A stretch of DNA of 64,000 bases from Oceanispirochaeta sp963676905 (GTDB lineage: Bacteria; Spirochaetota; Spirochaetia; DSM-2461): NCBI GenBank assembly GCA_963676905.2, contig CAXXVE010000001.1, forward strand, positions 2,046,001-2,110,000. The letters run 5' to 3'. The translations under genes were made by a program, and so were the position numbers. Shown one piece after another: positions 8,658-17,151 of this stretch. The notes beneath the pieces are model-generated. The model was not told the DNA's origin and did no database searches. It was given only the letters and a program-made list of their open reading frames with translations. Numbering within the stretch: the stretch's first letter is position 1; each line of letters starts with the position of its first letter.

Positions 8658-9659
8658 CTAGATCCCTTCCCCCATGAAAAAGGTATAACCATGGAGATTG
8701 AGATAGACCTCATCACCCACCTTCAGGTCAAGGAGCCTTCCTTCCCGGTGGGAGAGGCTGACTTCCAGTATCTGAGCATTGTCGCTCCGCTGTACTTCCA
8801 CCTTGAGCTTTGATCCCAGCCAGCTCAGGTCTTTTATTACCGACGGGGCATCCTGTTCCGACTGCGGCTCCCTGTTGATGCTGATTTCATGGGGCCGGGC
8901 CATTACGGTCCTGTCCTCATGGCGCAGGTGAAAGAGGTTTACCGTATCCAGAAAGGAGTAGACAAACTCATTGGCCGGCTCGTCATAGATCTCCTGAGGC
9001 GTTCCAACCTGTTCGATATTCCCCTTGTTCATCAGAATGATCTGATCCGCCACCTCCAGGGCTTCCTCCTGGTCATGGGTTACCATGATGGTGGTGATAT
9101 GCATCTGGGAGTGAAGCTTTTTCAGCCATCTCCGCAGGTCCTTGCGCACATTGGCATCCAGGGCGCCGAAGGGTTCATCCAGAAGAAGAAGGGCCGGCTT
9201 GACAGCCAGAGCTCTGGCAAGGGCGACCCTCTGCCTCTGGCCTCCCGAGAGCTGGTCGGGATACTTCTTCTGCTGCCCCTCCAGCTGCACAAGGCTCAGA
9301 AGCTCCTCTACCTGTTCCCTGATTTCAGAGGCTGAGGGCCGCTCTTTCTTCGGCTTTGACTTCAGGCCGAAAGCTACGTTCTCATAAACAGACATATGCC
9401 TGAAAAGGGCATAGTGCTGAAATACAAATCCAACCTTTCTTTCACCAGGGTGGACTCCGTTCTGATCAACACCTTCAATCAGTATTTTCCCAGCATCCGC
9501 CGTCTCCAGTCCGGCTATGGTCCGCAGAAGAGTTGTTTTACCGCATCCCGAGGGGCCCAGGAGGGCATAGAGTCCCCCTGATTCAAAGTTGAGTTCTATA
9601 TCATGGAGAACTTCGGTTTCACCAAAAGATTTTTTAAGTTTGTTTACATGTACATCCAT
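8658..9659 (-). CDS. cysA: Sulfate/thiosulfate ABC transporter ATP-binding protein
   Basis: ATPase of the sulfate importer, 333 residues. Walker A is GPSGCGKTT, the signature is LSGGQRQRVALARAL, Walker B is LLLLDEPFGALD, and the H-loop is VTHDQEEA. Downstream of the nucleotide-binding domain a short TOBE-like region carries the CysA phrase VMARPHEISI. Its ATG overlaps the cysW stop codon by one base (TAATG). The order sbp-cysT-cysW-cysA is the classical one. Sulfate is the most likely substrate; molybdate ATPases (ModC) are related, but the permease pair here is CysT/CysW type. Confidence 0.92.
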   Translation of the reverse strand: MDVHVNKLKKSFGETEVLHDIELNFESGGLYALLGPSGCGKTTLLRTIAGLETADAGKILIEGVDQNGVHPGERKVGFVFQHYALFRHMSVYENVAFGLKSKPKKERPSASEIREQVEELLSLVQLEGQQKKYPDQLSGGQRQRVALARALAVKPALLLLDEPFGALDANVRKDLRRWLKKLHSQMHITTIMVTHDQEEALEVADQIILMNKGNIEQVGTPQEIYDEPANEFVYSFLDTVNLFHLRHEDRTVMARPHEISINREPQSEQDAPSVIKDLSWLGSKLKVEVQRSDNAQILEVSLSHREGRLLDLKVGDEVYLNLHGYTFFMGEGI

Positions 9660-10447
9660 TATTGAGACTCCTTGCGGTTTTGGACAATTCTTTTAACAGT
9701 CAGACTGATAAGGGCAAAGATAAAGAAGAAGGTCGCTGCCCCGTAGGATCTGACTGTCTGGTACTCACTGAAGTAGATCTGTACCTGTATGGGCAGGGTG
9801 ACTGTTTTGCCTCTGAGCAGACCGGATACCACCGAAGCTGCTCCATACTCTCCAGCCGCCCTTGCCGCCGACAGGATAAGGCCGTAGAAGAGTCCCCATT
9901 TGATTTTTGGCAGGGATATTCTGAAAAAGACTGTCCAGCTGCCGGCTCCCAGGAGAAGGGCTGCTTCCTCTTCGCTGTGCCCCTGTTTTTCAAGAAGAGG
10001 GATGATCTCTTTGGCCACATAGGGAAAGGTCACAAAGAGTGTCGCCAGAAAGAGTCCGGGCCAGCTGAAGATAATGGCAAATCCAAGGTCGTTGAAAAAT
10101 CCGCCGATGGGTGAGTTTTTACCGTATGCAAGTATCAGCATCAGCCCGGCAACAACGGGACTTATTGTCAGGGGAAGATCCAGTGCCGCTCTGAGGACTC
10201 TTTTGCCTGGAAATGTAAAATTACAGAGAACCCATGCAGCTGCCAGTCCGAACAGGGCATTCACAGGGAGTGAAGCCGCCACAAGGCTCAGACTGAGAAA
10301 AAGCGCCCGGAGGGTATCGGGGTGAAGGACGCCTTCCAGCCAGGTTCCCGCTCCTTTGCTGAACCCTCCGATAAGGAGCGAGAAAAGAGGAAGGACAATA
10401 AATATCAGGATATATCCTGTGGATATGCTAATCAGAACTTTTCTCAT
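9659..10447 (-). CDS. cysW: Sulfate ABC transporter permease CysW
   Basis: Inner-membrane permease of the sulfate importer, 262 residues, with about six membrane segments. The cytoplasmic EAA loop is EEEAALLLGAGSWTVFFRIS, and the ARAAGEYGAASVVSG segment matches CysW (typical ARALGEFGAVSVVSG). GKTVTLPIQVQIYFSEY is also a CysW hallmark. Overlaps cysT by 4 bases and cysA by 1 base. Confidence 0.92.
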   Translation of the reverse strand: MRKVLISISTGYILIFIVLPLFSLLIGGFSKGAGTWLEGVLHPDTLRALFLSLSLVAASLPVNALFGLAAAWVLCNFTFPGKRVLRAALDLPLTISPVVAGLMLILAYGKNSPIGGFFNDLGFAIIFSWPGLFLATLFVTFPYVAKEIIPLLEKQGHSEEEAALLLGAGSWTVFFRISLPKIKWGLFYGLILSAARAAGEYGAASVVSGLLRGKTVTLPIQVQIYFSEYQTVRSYGAATFFFIFALISLTVKRIVQNRKESQ

Positions 10448-11277
10448 TGTGAAGCACTCCTGTTGATCCGGCTCTGTATCAGGTTGAAGAGAACCAGGGT
10501 TATCAGACTTATCGCCAGAATCATAAGAGAGAGTGCCGCAGCCCCCTCGGTGTCATAGGTGTCTATTTTGTTGTAAATAACCTGTGTAAGAACTTCCGAT
10601 TTAAAGGGAAGGTTGCCTGCTATAAAAATGACTGTTCCAAACTCGCCGATTCCCCTTGCAAAAGCCATGATAAATCCGCTCAGCAGCCCGGGAAGGAGGG
10701 CCGGAAGAATAACAAAGAAAAATGTCCTGAATGGGGAAACACCCAGAAGAAGGCTTGCTTCCTCCTCCTGTCTGTCCAGCCCTTCAATCATGGGCTGAAG
10801 GCTTCTGACAACAAAGGGGAGTCCCACAAAGGTCAGGGCTATAAAGATTCCCGAAGGGGAGTAGGAGAGCTGAATATCAAAGCGGGCCAGAAAGGAACCA
10901 AGCAGGCTTTTTGCTCCGAAAAAGGCCGCCAGGGCAACCCCTCCTATGGCGCCCGGTATGGCAAAGGGCAGATCCAGGACACTGTCCAGGAGGGATTTGC
11001 CGGGAAACTCATATCGGGTCAGGACCCATGCTGTTATTAGTCCCAGGAACAGGTTGAACAGCGCCGCCAGGGCACTGATTCCGGCTGTGAGGCGGACGGC
11101 ATAGAGTGTGGCAGGGGTCAAAAAGGTTTTAACAATACCCTGAACTCCCAGTTCCGTCCCTTTGAGAACCAGAGCCCCCAGAGGAATAAGGAGGACTATG
11201 GAGATATGGATCAGGACCATTGTCAAACTCAGGGTTTTACCCGGAAGTATGTTTGTTTCCTGTTTTGTGCTGAACAT
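10444..11277 (-). CDS. cysT: Sulfate ABC transporter permease CysT
   Basis: Partner permease of CysW, 277 residues with six predicted membrane helices. The EAA loop is EEEASLLLGVSPFRTFFFVI and the following AFARGIGEFGTVIFIAGNLP is a textbook CysT motif. I set the start at the ATG at 11277, preceded by AAGGAGG; the frame extends to 11367 but that part overlaps the binding-protein gene and has no RBS. It begins 16 bases after the sbp stop. Confidence 0.92.
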   Translation of the reverse strand: MFSTKQETNILPGKTLSLTMVLIHISIVLLIPLGALVLKGTELGVQGIVKTFLTPATLYAVRLTAGISALAALFNLFLGLITAWVLTRYEFPGKSLLDSVLDLPFAIPGAIGGVALAAFFGAKSLLGSFLARFDIQLSYSPSGIFIALTFVGLPFVVRSLQPMIEGLDRQEEEASLLLGVSPFRTFFFVILPALLPGLLSGFIMAFARGIGEFGTVIFIAGNLPFKSEVLTQVIYNKIDTYDTEGAAALSLMILAISLITLVLFNLIQSRINRSASQ

Positions 11278-11293
11278 CAAGTCCTCCTTGAGA

Positions 11294-12340
11294 CTACCGG
11301 TTGTTACCCAGCTCTTCCTGGATCTGGTCGTAGCTGCCGCCCTGGGAGAAGTGAACCTCTTTGGCACTTGTCCATCCGCCGAATACTTCGTCTACATCAA
11401 AGAGGTCAAGGGTAGGCAGCTGGTCTGCGAACTCTTCGGCAACCTTCTGATTGTAGGGACGGTAGTAGCTTTGTGCGACAATCCTCTGTCCCTCTTCGGT
11501 GTACAGAAAGTCCCAGTAGGCCTTTGCCGCTTCAAGGTTGCCCTTTTCCCTGGCATTTCTCTCAACCACAACAACATACATCTTTGCATCAATGCCGTAT
11601 GAGGGAACCACAACTTCAAACTCTCCGTCTCCCAGATCTCTTGCAATAAGGTTTACTTCGGATTCAAATGTGAGCAGAACATCTCCCAGACCGTCCGATA
11701 CAAAGGCATTTGTAGCGGCTCTGCCTCCGGCTGCCTGCAGTATGGTCTGCCCCAGAACCTGTTTTACATACTCTCTTGCCGCCTGCTGATCACCGTCGCT
11801 CTCTTTCAGTCCCCAGGCCCAGGCGGAGAGGTAGCTGAACCGTCCGTTTCCTGTTGACTTGTAGTTAGGTGCTACAATTTCAACATCCTCACGGACCAGG
11901 TCAGACCAGTCGTGAATGTTTTTTGGATTTCCCTTTCTGACTACAAAGGCCATTGTAGAGGAGTATGGGTTTGAGTTGTTTGGATACAGGGTGTACCAGT
12001 TTTCAGGGATAAGGCTTCCATCGGGATCATCTTTTGTCTCCTGATAGAGCATATCAATATCCAGAAACTGATTCATGGAAACCAGGTCTGCAGGAACTCC
12101 ATCCACAACAGACCGGGCCTGCCTTGAAGATCCGGCATGGCTCTGTTCTATTTTGACGGCTGTGCCTGTGTTTTCTTTGTACCAGGGTTCATATGAGGCA
12201 TTCTCATTCTTGAAAATCTCCCGGGCAATATCGTAACTGACATGAAGGAGCTCTTTTTCTCCCTCGTCTGATTTACTGCTGCATCCTATAAAAAGGGCCG
12301 CCGCAAGTACTGTCAGAACTATGTATTTCAATTTCTTCAT
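11294..12340 (-). CDS. sbp: Sulfate-binding lipoprotein
   Basis: Periplasmic sulfate receptor of the CysTWA importer, 348 residues. The start is the ATG at 12340 with GGAGG 5 bases upstream; another ATG lies 12 bases earlier. The signal peptide ends in a lipobox (ALFIGC), so it is a lipoprotein. Typical Sbp motifs are LLHVSYDIAREIFKN, QSHAGSSRQARSV, YSSTMAFVVRKGNPKNIHDW and ILQAAGGRAATNAF. It is the promoter-proximal gene of the sbp-cysTWA operon. In this genome imported sulfate would feed the CysD/CysN/CysH operon at 57.8-63.9 kb. Confidence 0.92.
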   Translation of the reverse strand: MKKLKYIVLTVLAAALFIGCSSKSDEGEKELLHVSYDIAREIFKNENASYEPWYKENTGTAVKIEQSHAGSSRQARSVVDGVPADLVSMNQFLDIDMLYQETKDDPDGSLIPENWYTLYPNNSNPYSSTMAFVVRKGNPKNIHDWSDLVREDVEIVAPNYKSTGNGRFSYLSAWAWGLKESDGDQQAAREYVKQVLGQTILQAAGGRAATNAFVSDGLGDVLLTFESEVNLIARDLGDGEFEVVVPSYGIDAKMYVVVVERNAREKGNLEAAKAYWDFLYTEEGQRIVAQSYYRPYNQKVAEEFADQLPTLDLFDVDEVFGGWTSAKEVHFSQGGSYDQIQEELGNNR

Positions 12341-12358
12341 TTTCGCCTCCATCAGCTA

Positions 12359-12434
12359 AATACTAGTAATATAGTGGGGAATATAGTATTTATCTGAAGC
12401 AATGTAAAGTAATACTATCGGAATACTAGTAATA
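12359..12434 (-). promoter_or_regulatory. Repeated operator-like elements upstream of sbp
   Basis: The 13-mer AATACTAGTAATA occurs twice, at 12359-12371 and 12422-12434, each holding the palindrome TACTAGTA. Between them lie related AT-rich words (AATATAGTATTTA, AGTAATACTAT). A further perfect inverted repeat, CCACTCT/AGAGTGG, is at 12470-12485. The block immediately precedes the sulfate-uptake operon and probably binds a sulfur-responsive regulator. The regulator is unknown and is not encoded next to it. The rest of 12436-12600 shows no gene. Confidence 0.5.
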
Positions 12435-12600
12435 ATTTTTAAAAAAGTATGTTTTTATACTTCTCCAGTCCACTCTCCAGAGTGGGGAAATACTTATCAA
12501 TCTCTCTGTACTCCCTCTCTCATAGGGGTAATTCTGCTCACGGATTATGTATTTTGAGATTTGTTAAAATGATCCAAAGGGAGAGGTTTATTTCATATTT

Positions 12601-12624
12601 TACTTAGGGCCTGCTGAAAAAGTC
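12601..12624 (+). repeat. IS left end: target duplication plus terminal inverted repeat
   Basis: TACTTA (12601-12606) is the putative target-site duplication; 12607-12624 is the left terminal inverted repeat. The A5 run inside the repeat is conserved in the right copy. Confidence 0.85.
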
Positions 12625-12723
12625 CTAAGTGTAAATTTACAAAGGAGATACAGGTCGTTATGATGTTATCAGGTGCATGAAATATGGGGAAAATGCCTCA
12701 AAACCCTTGCACCTGAGGTGAGC

Positions 12724-14165
12724 ATGTATAGAGAAGAAGCAGATTATCAGCAGAAACTAGAAGATTTTTACCTTCCTTTCGGAGGTCATCTTAGTGAGGA
12801 TAACCGGTGGGTTATTCTGAGCAAGAAAATCCCCTGGAATAAGATTGAAGCTGACTATGCAAAGCAGCTCTCTTCTTCAAATATGGGTGCACCAGCGAAG
12901 CCATTTCGTATGGCACTTGGTTCTTTGATAATAAAAGAAAAGTTTCAGCTTTCTGATGAGGAAACGGTGGAGCATATAAAGGAGACACCGTATCTTCAAT
13001 ATTTTATTGGTATGGAAGGGTATAAGGATGAAGCACCTTTTGACCCATCTTTGATGGTTCACTTTCGTAAACGACTTGATGGCAAGATCTTACAGAAGGC
13101 CAACGAGATTCTATTCCGGGAATACCAGGAAGTAGAGCTAAAAAAAAACCGGAAAATCCGGAAGAAACTGAAAAAAAAGTAGAATTGAGAAATCAGGGAC
13201 AATTGATTGCGGATGCGACCTGTTGTCCTGCCGATATTCGTTTTCCGACTGACATGTCCCTTTTGAATGAAGCCAGAGAAAATACGGAGAGAATGATTGA
13301 TTATCTCTATCCGCTGGATAAAGAGAGCAAGAAGAAACCTCGGAACTATAGGCAGGATGCACATAATGATTTCATCGCTTACACCAAGAAGCGGAGGCCA
13401 AGTACAAGTGTTCGCAGAAAAGCTCTCAGAAAGCAGTTAAACTACCTGAAACGGAATATACAGAATATAGAGGGGATGTTGAACCGGATTGAAGAAGAGG
13501 TTCCTTACCGATTGATCAACCGCTTTATAGTTGTGAAAGAATTGTACCGGCAACAGCGTCAGATGCATGAAAGACAGGAGCGCAAGGTCGAGAAGAGAAT
13601 TGTGAGTGTGACCCAACCTCATATCAGACCAATTGTTCGTGGTAAGTCCGGAACAGCTGTGGAATTTGGAGCGAAAATTTCATTGAGTTTGTGTGATGGA
13701 TTCAGTTTTATCGACCATCTATCCTGGGAGAACTTCAATGAGGCTGGAGATCTGATTCATCAGATTGAAAAGTATAAAGAACGGTATGGTTATTATCCCG
13801 AATCAGTTCATGCAGATAAGATCTATCAGAATCGGGAGAATAGGAAATACTGTAAGGATCGGAATATTCGGATGACAGGAAAGCCATTAGGTCGTCCTCC
13901 GAAAGAAACTGAGAAGAATAAAGAAGAATTGAAAGCAGCATCAAAACAGAGATATCAGGATGATGTAGACAGGATAGCGGTTGAAGGCCGCTTTGGAGTT
14001 GCCAAAAGGAAATATGGAATGGGGTTGATAAAAGCTAAACTTAAATCAACCAGTGAAACGGAGATCTTTCTTTCGGTTCTGGTCATGAATCTGGATAATA
14101 TGTGTGCCAAAGATATGACTGAAATTGAAGAAAGATTCAAAATTAGGAGAAGAAGGGCTGCCTGA
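12724..14165 (+). CDS. IS5/IS1182-family DDE transposase, made by -1 frameshifting
   Basis: The first frame (to the TAG at 13180-13182) encodes the DUF772-type N-terminal domain: PFRMALGSLIIKEKF, then ETPYLQYFIGMEGY and FDPSLMVHFRKRL. The second frame, one base back, holds the catalytic core: IADATCCPADIRFPTD with the first Asp, VHADKIYQNRENRKYC with the second, and AVEGRFGVAKRKYGMG with the Glu. The frames join at A AAA AAG (13173-13179), a classic slippery heptamer, just before the stop. The second frame has only a TTG at 13185 and no RBS, so fusion by frameshifting is the likely route. I prefer the ATG at 12724 (GAGGTG upstream); an in-frame GTG at 12673 is possible. Confidence 0.85.
13173..13179 (+). 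promoter_or_regulatory. Slippery heptamer A AAA AAG for programmed -1 frameshift
   Basis: In the zero frame the codons are AAA AAA AAG TAG. A one-base slip back on this heptamer continues as GTA GAA TTG into the catalytic frame. The same heptamer drives frameshifting in other IS families (established knowledge). The adjacent stop codon should make the ribosome pause. Confidence 0.75.
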
Positions 14166-14167
14166 AA

Positions 14168-14191
14168 GACTTTTTCAGTAAGCCCTACTTA
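14168..14191 (-). repeat. IS right end: terminal inverted repeat plus target duplication
   Basis: 14168-14185 is the right terminal inverted repeat, two mismatches from the left one; 14186-14191 repeats TACTTA. The transposase stop codon ends 3 bases before the inverted repeat. Confidence 0.85.
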
Positions 14192-14297
14192 TTGATCATG
14201 AAAATTGAGAAAAGGATTTACAGGGGATTACTTTCAAATTAATATTCAGTATAAACGTATCGATAAAAAGTCGTACATTACTTTTTCTGGAGGAAAA

Positions 14298-16547
14298 ATG
14301 AAAAATAATATATCCCGCAGAACCTTTTTGAAGGGAGCTGCGGCAGGAACCGTGGGTGTCGCATCCATGGGAATCGTTGGCTGTTCAAAACAGGTGACTC
14401 CCGGAGGATCAGCAGGATCTGCAGGAGCAGCCGATGTCCCGGGAAACCGGACGGGTGGTGCGGCGGAGCTCGACCTCATCCATCAGGCCTATCTGAATCC
14501 CCAGGACTATGACTACCGTCAGAACACAGGGAGCCTCTCGACTCTTTTCTCTCCGCTGACAATCGGCTCTCTGACTCTCAGCCACCGGATGGTCAAGTCC
14601 GGTGCCGGTTCTGCCTGCTACCTTGAAGGACTCGGGGATGAACTGCTCCAGTACTATGTTGAATTTGCAAAGGGGGGAGTGGAACTGATCTGGGTGGAAG
14701 GCCTTCCCGCCTTTGAACCTGGTTATGACGGAAGCCCAATATCCGCCTCAGCAATAGAATTCGGAAAGAAGCTCTCCCGTGAGTGCGGAAAATACGGGGC
14801 AAAGCTCGGCTATCAGTGGGCCCAGTTTCCAATGAAGGCCGTAGGTGATATGACCAAATCTGATATTGCAGGAGCACAGGAGCGGGGTGTCGCCATCGCA
14901 AAGGCCCTCAAGCAGATGGACTTTGCCGCCATGGAGATCAATGCGGCGGGGTTCAACCTGGGAGAACAGTTCCTTTCGCGGTTTCACAACAACCGCAGTG
15001 ACAACTACGGTCCCGGCAGCCTTGAAAACCGTGCCCGTTTTGTGACCGAGTCCATTGGAAAGATCAAGGCCGCCTGCGGAAAGGACTTTGTTGTACAGCT
15101 TCTTATTGACTGCATCGAAGAGAATGATAACCTCAGCAACAATGCCACCCTTATGTGGATGGACAATCAGATTACCGCTCCCCACAATAAAGTGACAAGC
15201 ATAGAAGAGGGAATCGGTCTTGCTAAACTTTTTGAGGCGGCCGGATGCGATTCCATGCACCTCCGTCTTGGCCCTCTGGGGAACCACCCCTGCCAGTTCG
15301 GAAGTGATCTCTACTTCCTCCTGAACGGAATTGAAGGAGCCACCGGCTACGGTACACAGTGGGATTTCTCAAGACACTGGCAGGGGGCCCTGAGAGCGGA
15401 CCACAGCGGTGCCGGTATGCTTATCGATGTGGTTGAACGTTATAAGAAAGAGCTCTCTATCCCCTGCGGTACGGTCACCTATATGGACCCGGCCCACGCT
15501 CCCGACTATTTTGAAAAGGCCCTGGCCGAAGGAAAGGTCGACTTTTACCTTATGAACCGGCCACTGACTGTGGATACGGAATATGTCAACAAACTCAAAG
15601 AGGGACGGATCGATGAGATTGCCCCCTGTACAAGATGCCTCCACTGCCATATCGGTTCCAACGAGATGAACCGGGCCATGGCCTACTGCCGTGTCAATGC
15701 TCTGACGCAGCGGGTTATGACCAAAAACGGTCCTGCAGCATATGAGTTGAAACCGGCTTTGAACAAGAAGAAGGTTATGGTCGTCGGAGGGGGCCCTGCG
15801 GGAATGGAAGCCGCAAGAATTGCGGCAGCCAGGGGACATGATGTCACCCTCTATGAGAAATCAGGAGGCCTTGGCGGGCAGCTCACTGTTGCCGGCATTG
15901 TCAAAGGCCTTCATGAAAACCTTGGGGACCTGAAATCCTACCTTGTAAGGCAGATGGATATTCATGGAGTGAAGGTCGTTCTGAATACGGAAGCCGATGC
16001 CCAGCTAATCGAAATTGAGGCACCGGATGCCCTTATTCTTGCAGTGGGAGCCCTGCCCGGCAGTGTCAGTGTTTCCGGAGGGAGTGTTCCTGTTCTGGAT
16101 TACGGCCGCTTTATGGGACCCGATACCGGAGAGAATGTCGTTGTGTACGGCTCCAACGCCCAGGCCTTCGACTGTGCCCTCTGGCTGACAGTACACAAGA
16201 AGAGGGTGTCCATTGTGACTCCCAATTCCAATGAGGATCTGGATAAACAGCAGTCCCAGCATGCCCATCGTTTTATGACTTCAGCTCTCTATGCCCTGGG
16301 ACTGAAAGCCTATCCCTTATCAACTATAAAATCGGTTGGAAAGGGTGAGATCACCATCTCAACAGAAGGGGGATGGGACACAACCATCAAGGCTGACTCC
16401 ATTATCAACGCCGCCGACCTTCAGCCCAACAAATCGCTTCTCAAGGGGATTTCGGTTGCTGAAACCTACGCCATCGGCGACTGCAATGAGCCGTTTAATA
16501 TTGCCATGGCCATTCGCGGCGGAAACGACGCAGGACGCAAGGTCTGA
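14298..16547 (+). CDS. Tat-exported NADH:flavin oxidoreductase / 2,4-dienoyl-CoA reductase-like enzyme
   Basis: A 749-residue enzyme. The start is the ATG at 14298 (GGAGG upstream). A twin-arginine signal (SRRTFLKG, residues 6-13) is followed by a lipobox-like IVGC at Cys29, suggesting a Tat-exported lipoprotein. Next comes an Old-Yellow-Enzyme FMN barrel (FSPLTIGSLTLSHRMVKSG; later AMEINAAGFNLGEQFLSRFHN). Cysteines 444, 447, 450 and 464 form a [4Fe-4S] site with spacing slightly unlike the usual CxxCxxxCx11C. A Rossmann fold (VMVVGGGPAGMEAARIAAAR) and a C-terminal FAD-type end (AIGDCNEPFNIAMAIRGGNDAG) complete it. Relatives (FadH, BaiCD) are cytosolic; export suggests a periplasmic reductase. 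The insertion sequence ends 112 bases upstream. Substrate unknown. Confidence 0.88.
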   Translation: MKNNISRRTFLKGAAAGTVGVASMGIVGCSKQVTPGGSAGSAGAADVPGNRTGGAAELDLIHQAYLNPQDYDYRQNTGSLSTLFSPLTIGSLTLSHRMVKSGAGSACYLEGLGDELLQYYVEFAKGGVELIWVEGLPAFEPGYDGSPISASAIEFGKKLSRECGKYGAKLGYQWAQFPMKAVGDMTKSDIAGAQERGVAIAKALKQMDFAAMEINAAGFNLGEQFLSRFHNNRSDNYGPGSLENRARFVTESIGKIKAACGKDFVVQLLIDCIEENDNLSNNATLMWMDNQITAPHNKVTSIEEGIGLAKLFEAAGCDSMHLRLGPLGNHPCQFGSDLYFLLNGIEGATGYGTQWDFSRHWQGALRADHSGAGMLIDVVERYKKELSIPCGTVTYMDPAHAPDYFEKALAEGKVDFYLMNRPLTVDTEYVNKLKEGRIDEIAPCTRCLHCHIGSNEMNRAMAYCRVNALTQRVMTKNGPAAYELKPALNKKKVMVVGGGPAGMEAARIAAARGHDVTLYEKSGGLGGQLTVAGIVKGLHENLGDLKSYLVRQMDIHGVKVVLNTEADAQLIEIEAPDALILAVGALPGSVSVSGGSVPVLDYGRFMGPDTGENVVVYGSNAQAFDCALWLTVHKKRVSIVTPNSNEDLDKQQSQHAHRFMTSALYALGLKAYPLSTIKSVGKGEITISTEGGWDTTIKADSIINAADLQPNKSLLKGISVAETYAIGDCNEPFNIAMAIRGGNDAGRKV

Positions 16548-16579
16548 TAACAGGGAACTGATATCCAGTTTCCAATAAA

Positions 16580-16625
16580 AAAGACCCCGGTCCAGGTACT
16601 TTCGTACGGCTGTGCCGGGGTCTTT
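16580..16625. terminator. Bidirectional terminator between convergent operons
   Basis: AAAGACCCCGG pairs with CCGGGGTCTTT (11 bp), with an inner GTAC-TTTC-GTAC hairpin. A-rich and T-rich flanks on both sides suit termination of both the flavoenzyme gene (plus strand) and tatA (minus strand). Confidence 0.85.
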
Positions 16626-16651
16626 ACTTTCAGAGAGGTTCACTGAAGGGG

Positions 16652-16825
16652 CTACTCTTTGCTCTCTTCTGAATCCTTCTCTTCGGTTTCCTTTGCATCT
16701 TCCAATCCCGCCTTGAGCTCTTTTCTGGCCTGGCCGATACTGCGGGCGAATTTGGGAAGGGCTGATGCTCCGAAAAGGAGTACCGCCGCTCCGCTAATCA
16801 CCATAATCTCTGTTGTTCCGATCAT
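16652..16825 (-). CDS. tatA: Twin-arginine translocase subunit TatA
   Basis: A 57-residue protein: one N-terminal membrane helix (MIGTTEIMVISGAAVLLFGA), then the conserved hinge SALPKFARSIGQARKELKAG and an acidic tail. The FG-x-x-x-LPxxxRxxG pattern is diagnostic of TatA/E. It overlaps tatB by 4 bases. It is the last gene of the operon starting at 21976 and is followed by a strong terminator. Confidence 0.9.
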   Translation of the reverse strand: MIGTTEIMVISGAAVLLFGASALPKFARSIGQARKELKAGLEDAKETEEKDSEESKE

Positions 16826-17151
16826 TTTTCAGACTCCTTCTGTTCCTCCGAGTCTCTGTCAGAGGGAACATGCTCTTTATCTTTTTTCTCATCAGTGAGA
16901 ACGCGGTCAAAGTTGGCGATCTCACTTCTCATTCTTGCATTGATGGCCCGGATCTCTTTCATCTCCTCTTCGATGCCTATCTCTTTTTCCATGCTCCGCA
17001 GCTCTTTCTTTATCATTGTGTAGTAGTAGTAGACCTTTGCCCATATCTTCCCCGCCTTGCGGAATATAAGGGGGAGTTCAGAGGGCCTGACAAAGATTAT
17101 TATTACAGTCGCTATCACCAGGATCTCCTGGAGGCCGAGTCCGTTCATCAT
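16822..17151 (-). CDS. tatB: TatB/TatA-like translocase subunit
   Basis: A 109-residue protein with an N-terminal helix (LGLQEILVIATVIIIFV), the RPSELPLIFRKAGKIWAKV amphipathic segment, and a long charged helical tail. The layout and position between tatC and tatA fit TatB, although the conserved Glu/Pro/Gly hinge is degenerate (RPSELP). In TatABC systems TatB joins TatC as signal-peptide receptor. It overlaps tatC and tatA by 4 bases each. Confidence 0.85.
   Translation of the reverse strand: MMNGLGLQEILVIATVIIIFVRPSELPLIFRKAGKIWAKVYYYYTMIKKELRSMEKEIGIEEEMKEIRAINARMRSEIANFDRVLTDEKKDKEHVPSDRDSEEQKESEK

Larger units (their letters stand above)
12607..14185 (+). mobile_element. Complete IS5/IS1182-like insertion sequence
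   Basis: The element is 1,579 bp. It is bounded by 18-bp terminal inverted repeats: GGGCCTGCTGAAAAAGTC on the left and, read inward, GGGCTTACTGAAAAAGTC on the right (16 of 18 identical). The hexamer TACTTA flanks both ends (12601-12606 and 14186-14191); because the inverted repeat could extend by one or two bases, the true target duplication may be 4 bp (ACTT). It carries one transposase split over two frames. It sits between the sulfate operon promoter and the Tat flavoenzyme gene and breaks no recognisable gene. Confidence 0.88.

Noticed and set aside
13185..14165. Second transposase frame as a separate gene starting at TTG
   Set aside because: No RBS, and a slippery heptamer joins it to the first frame; treated as one frameshifted product.
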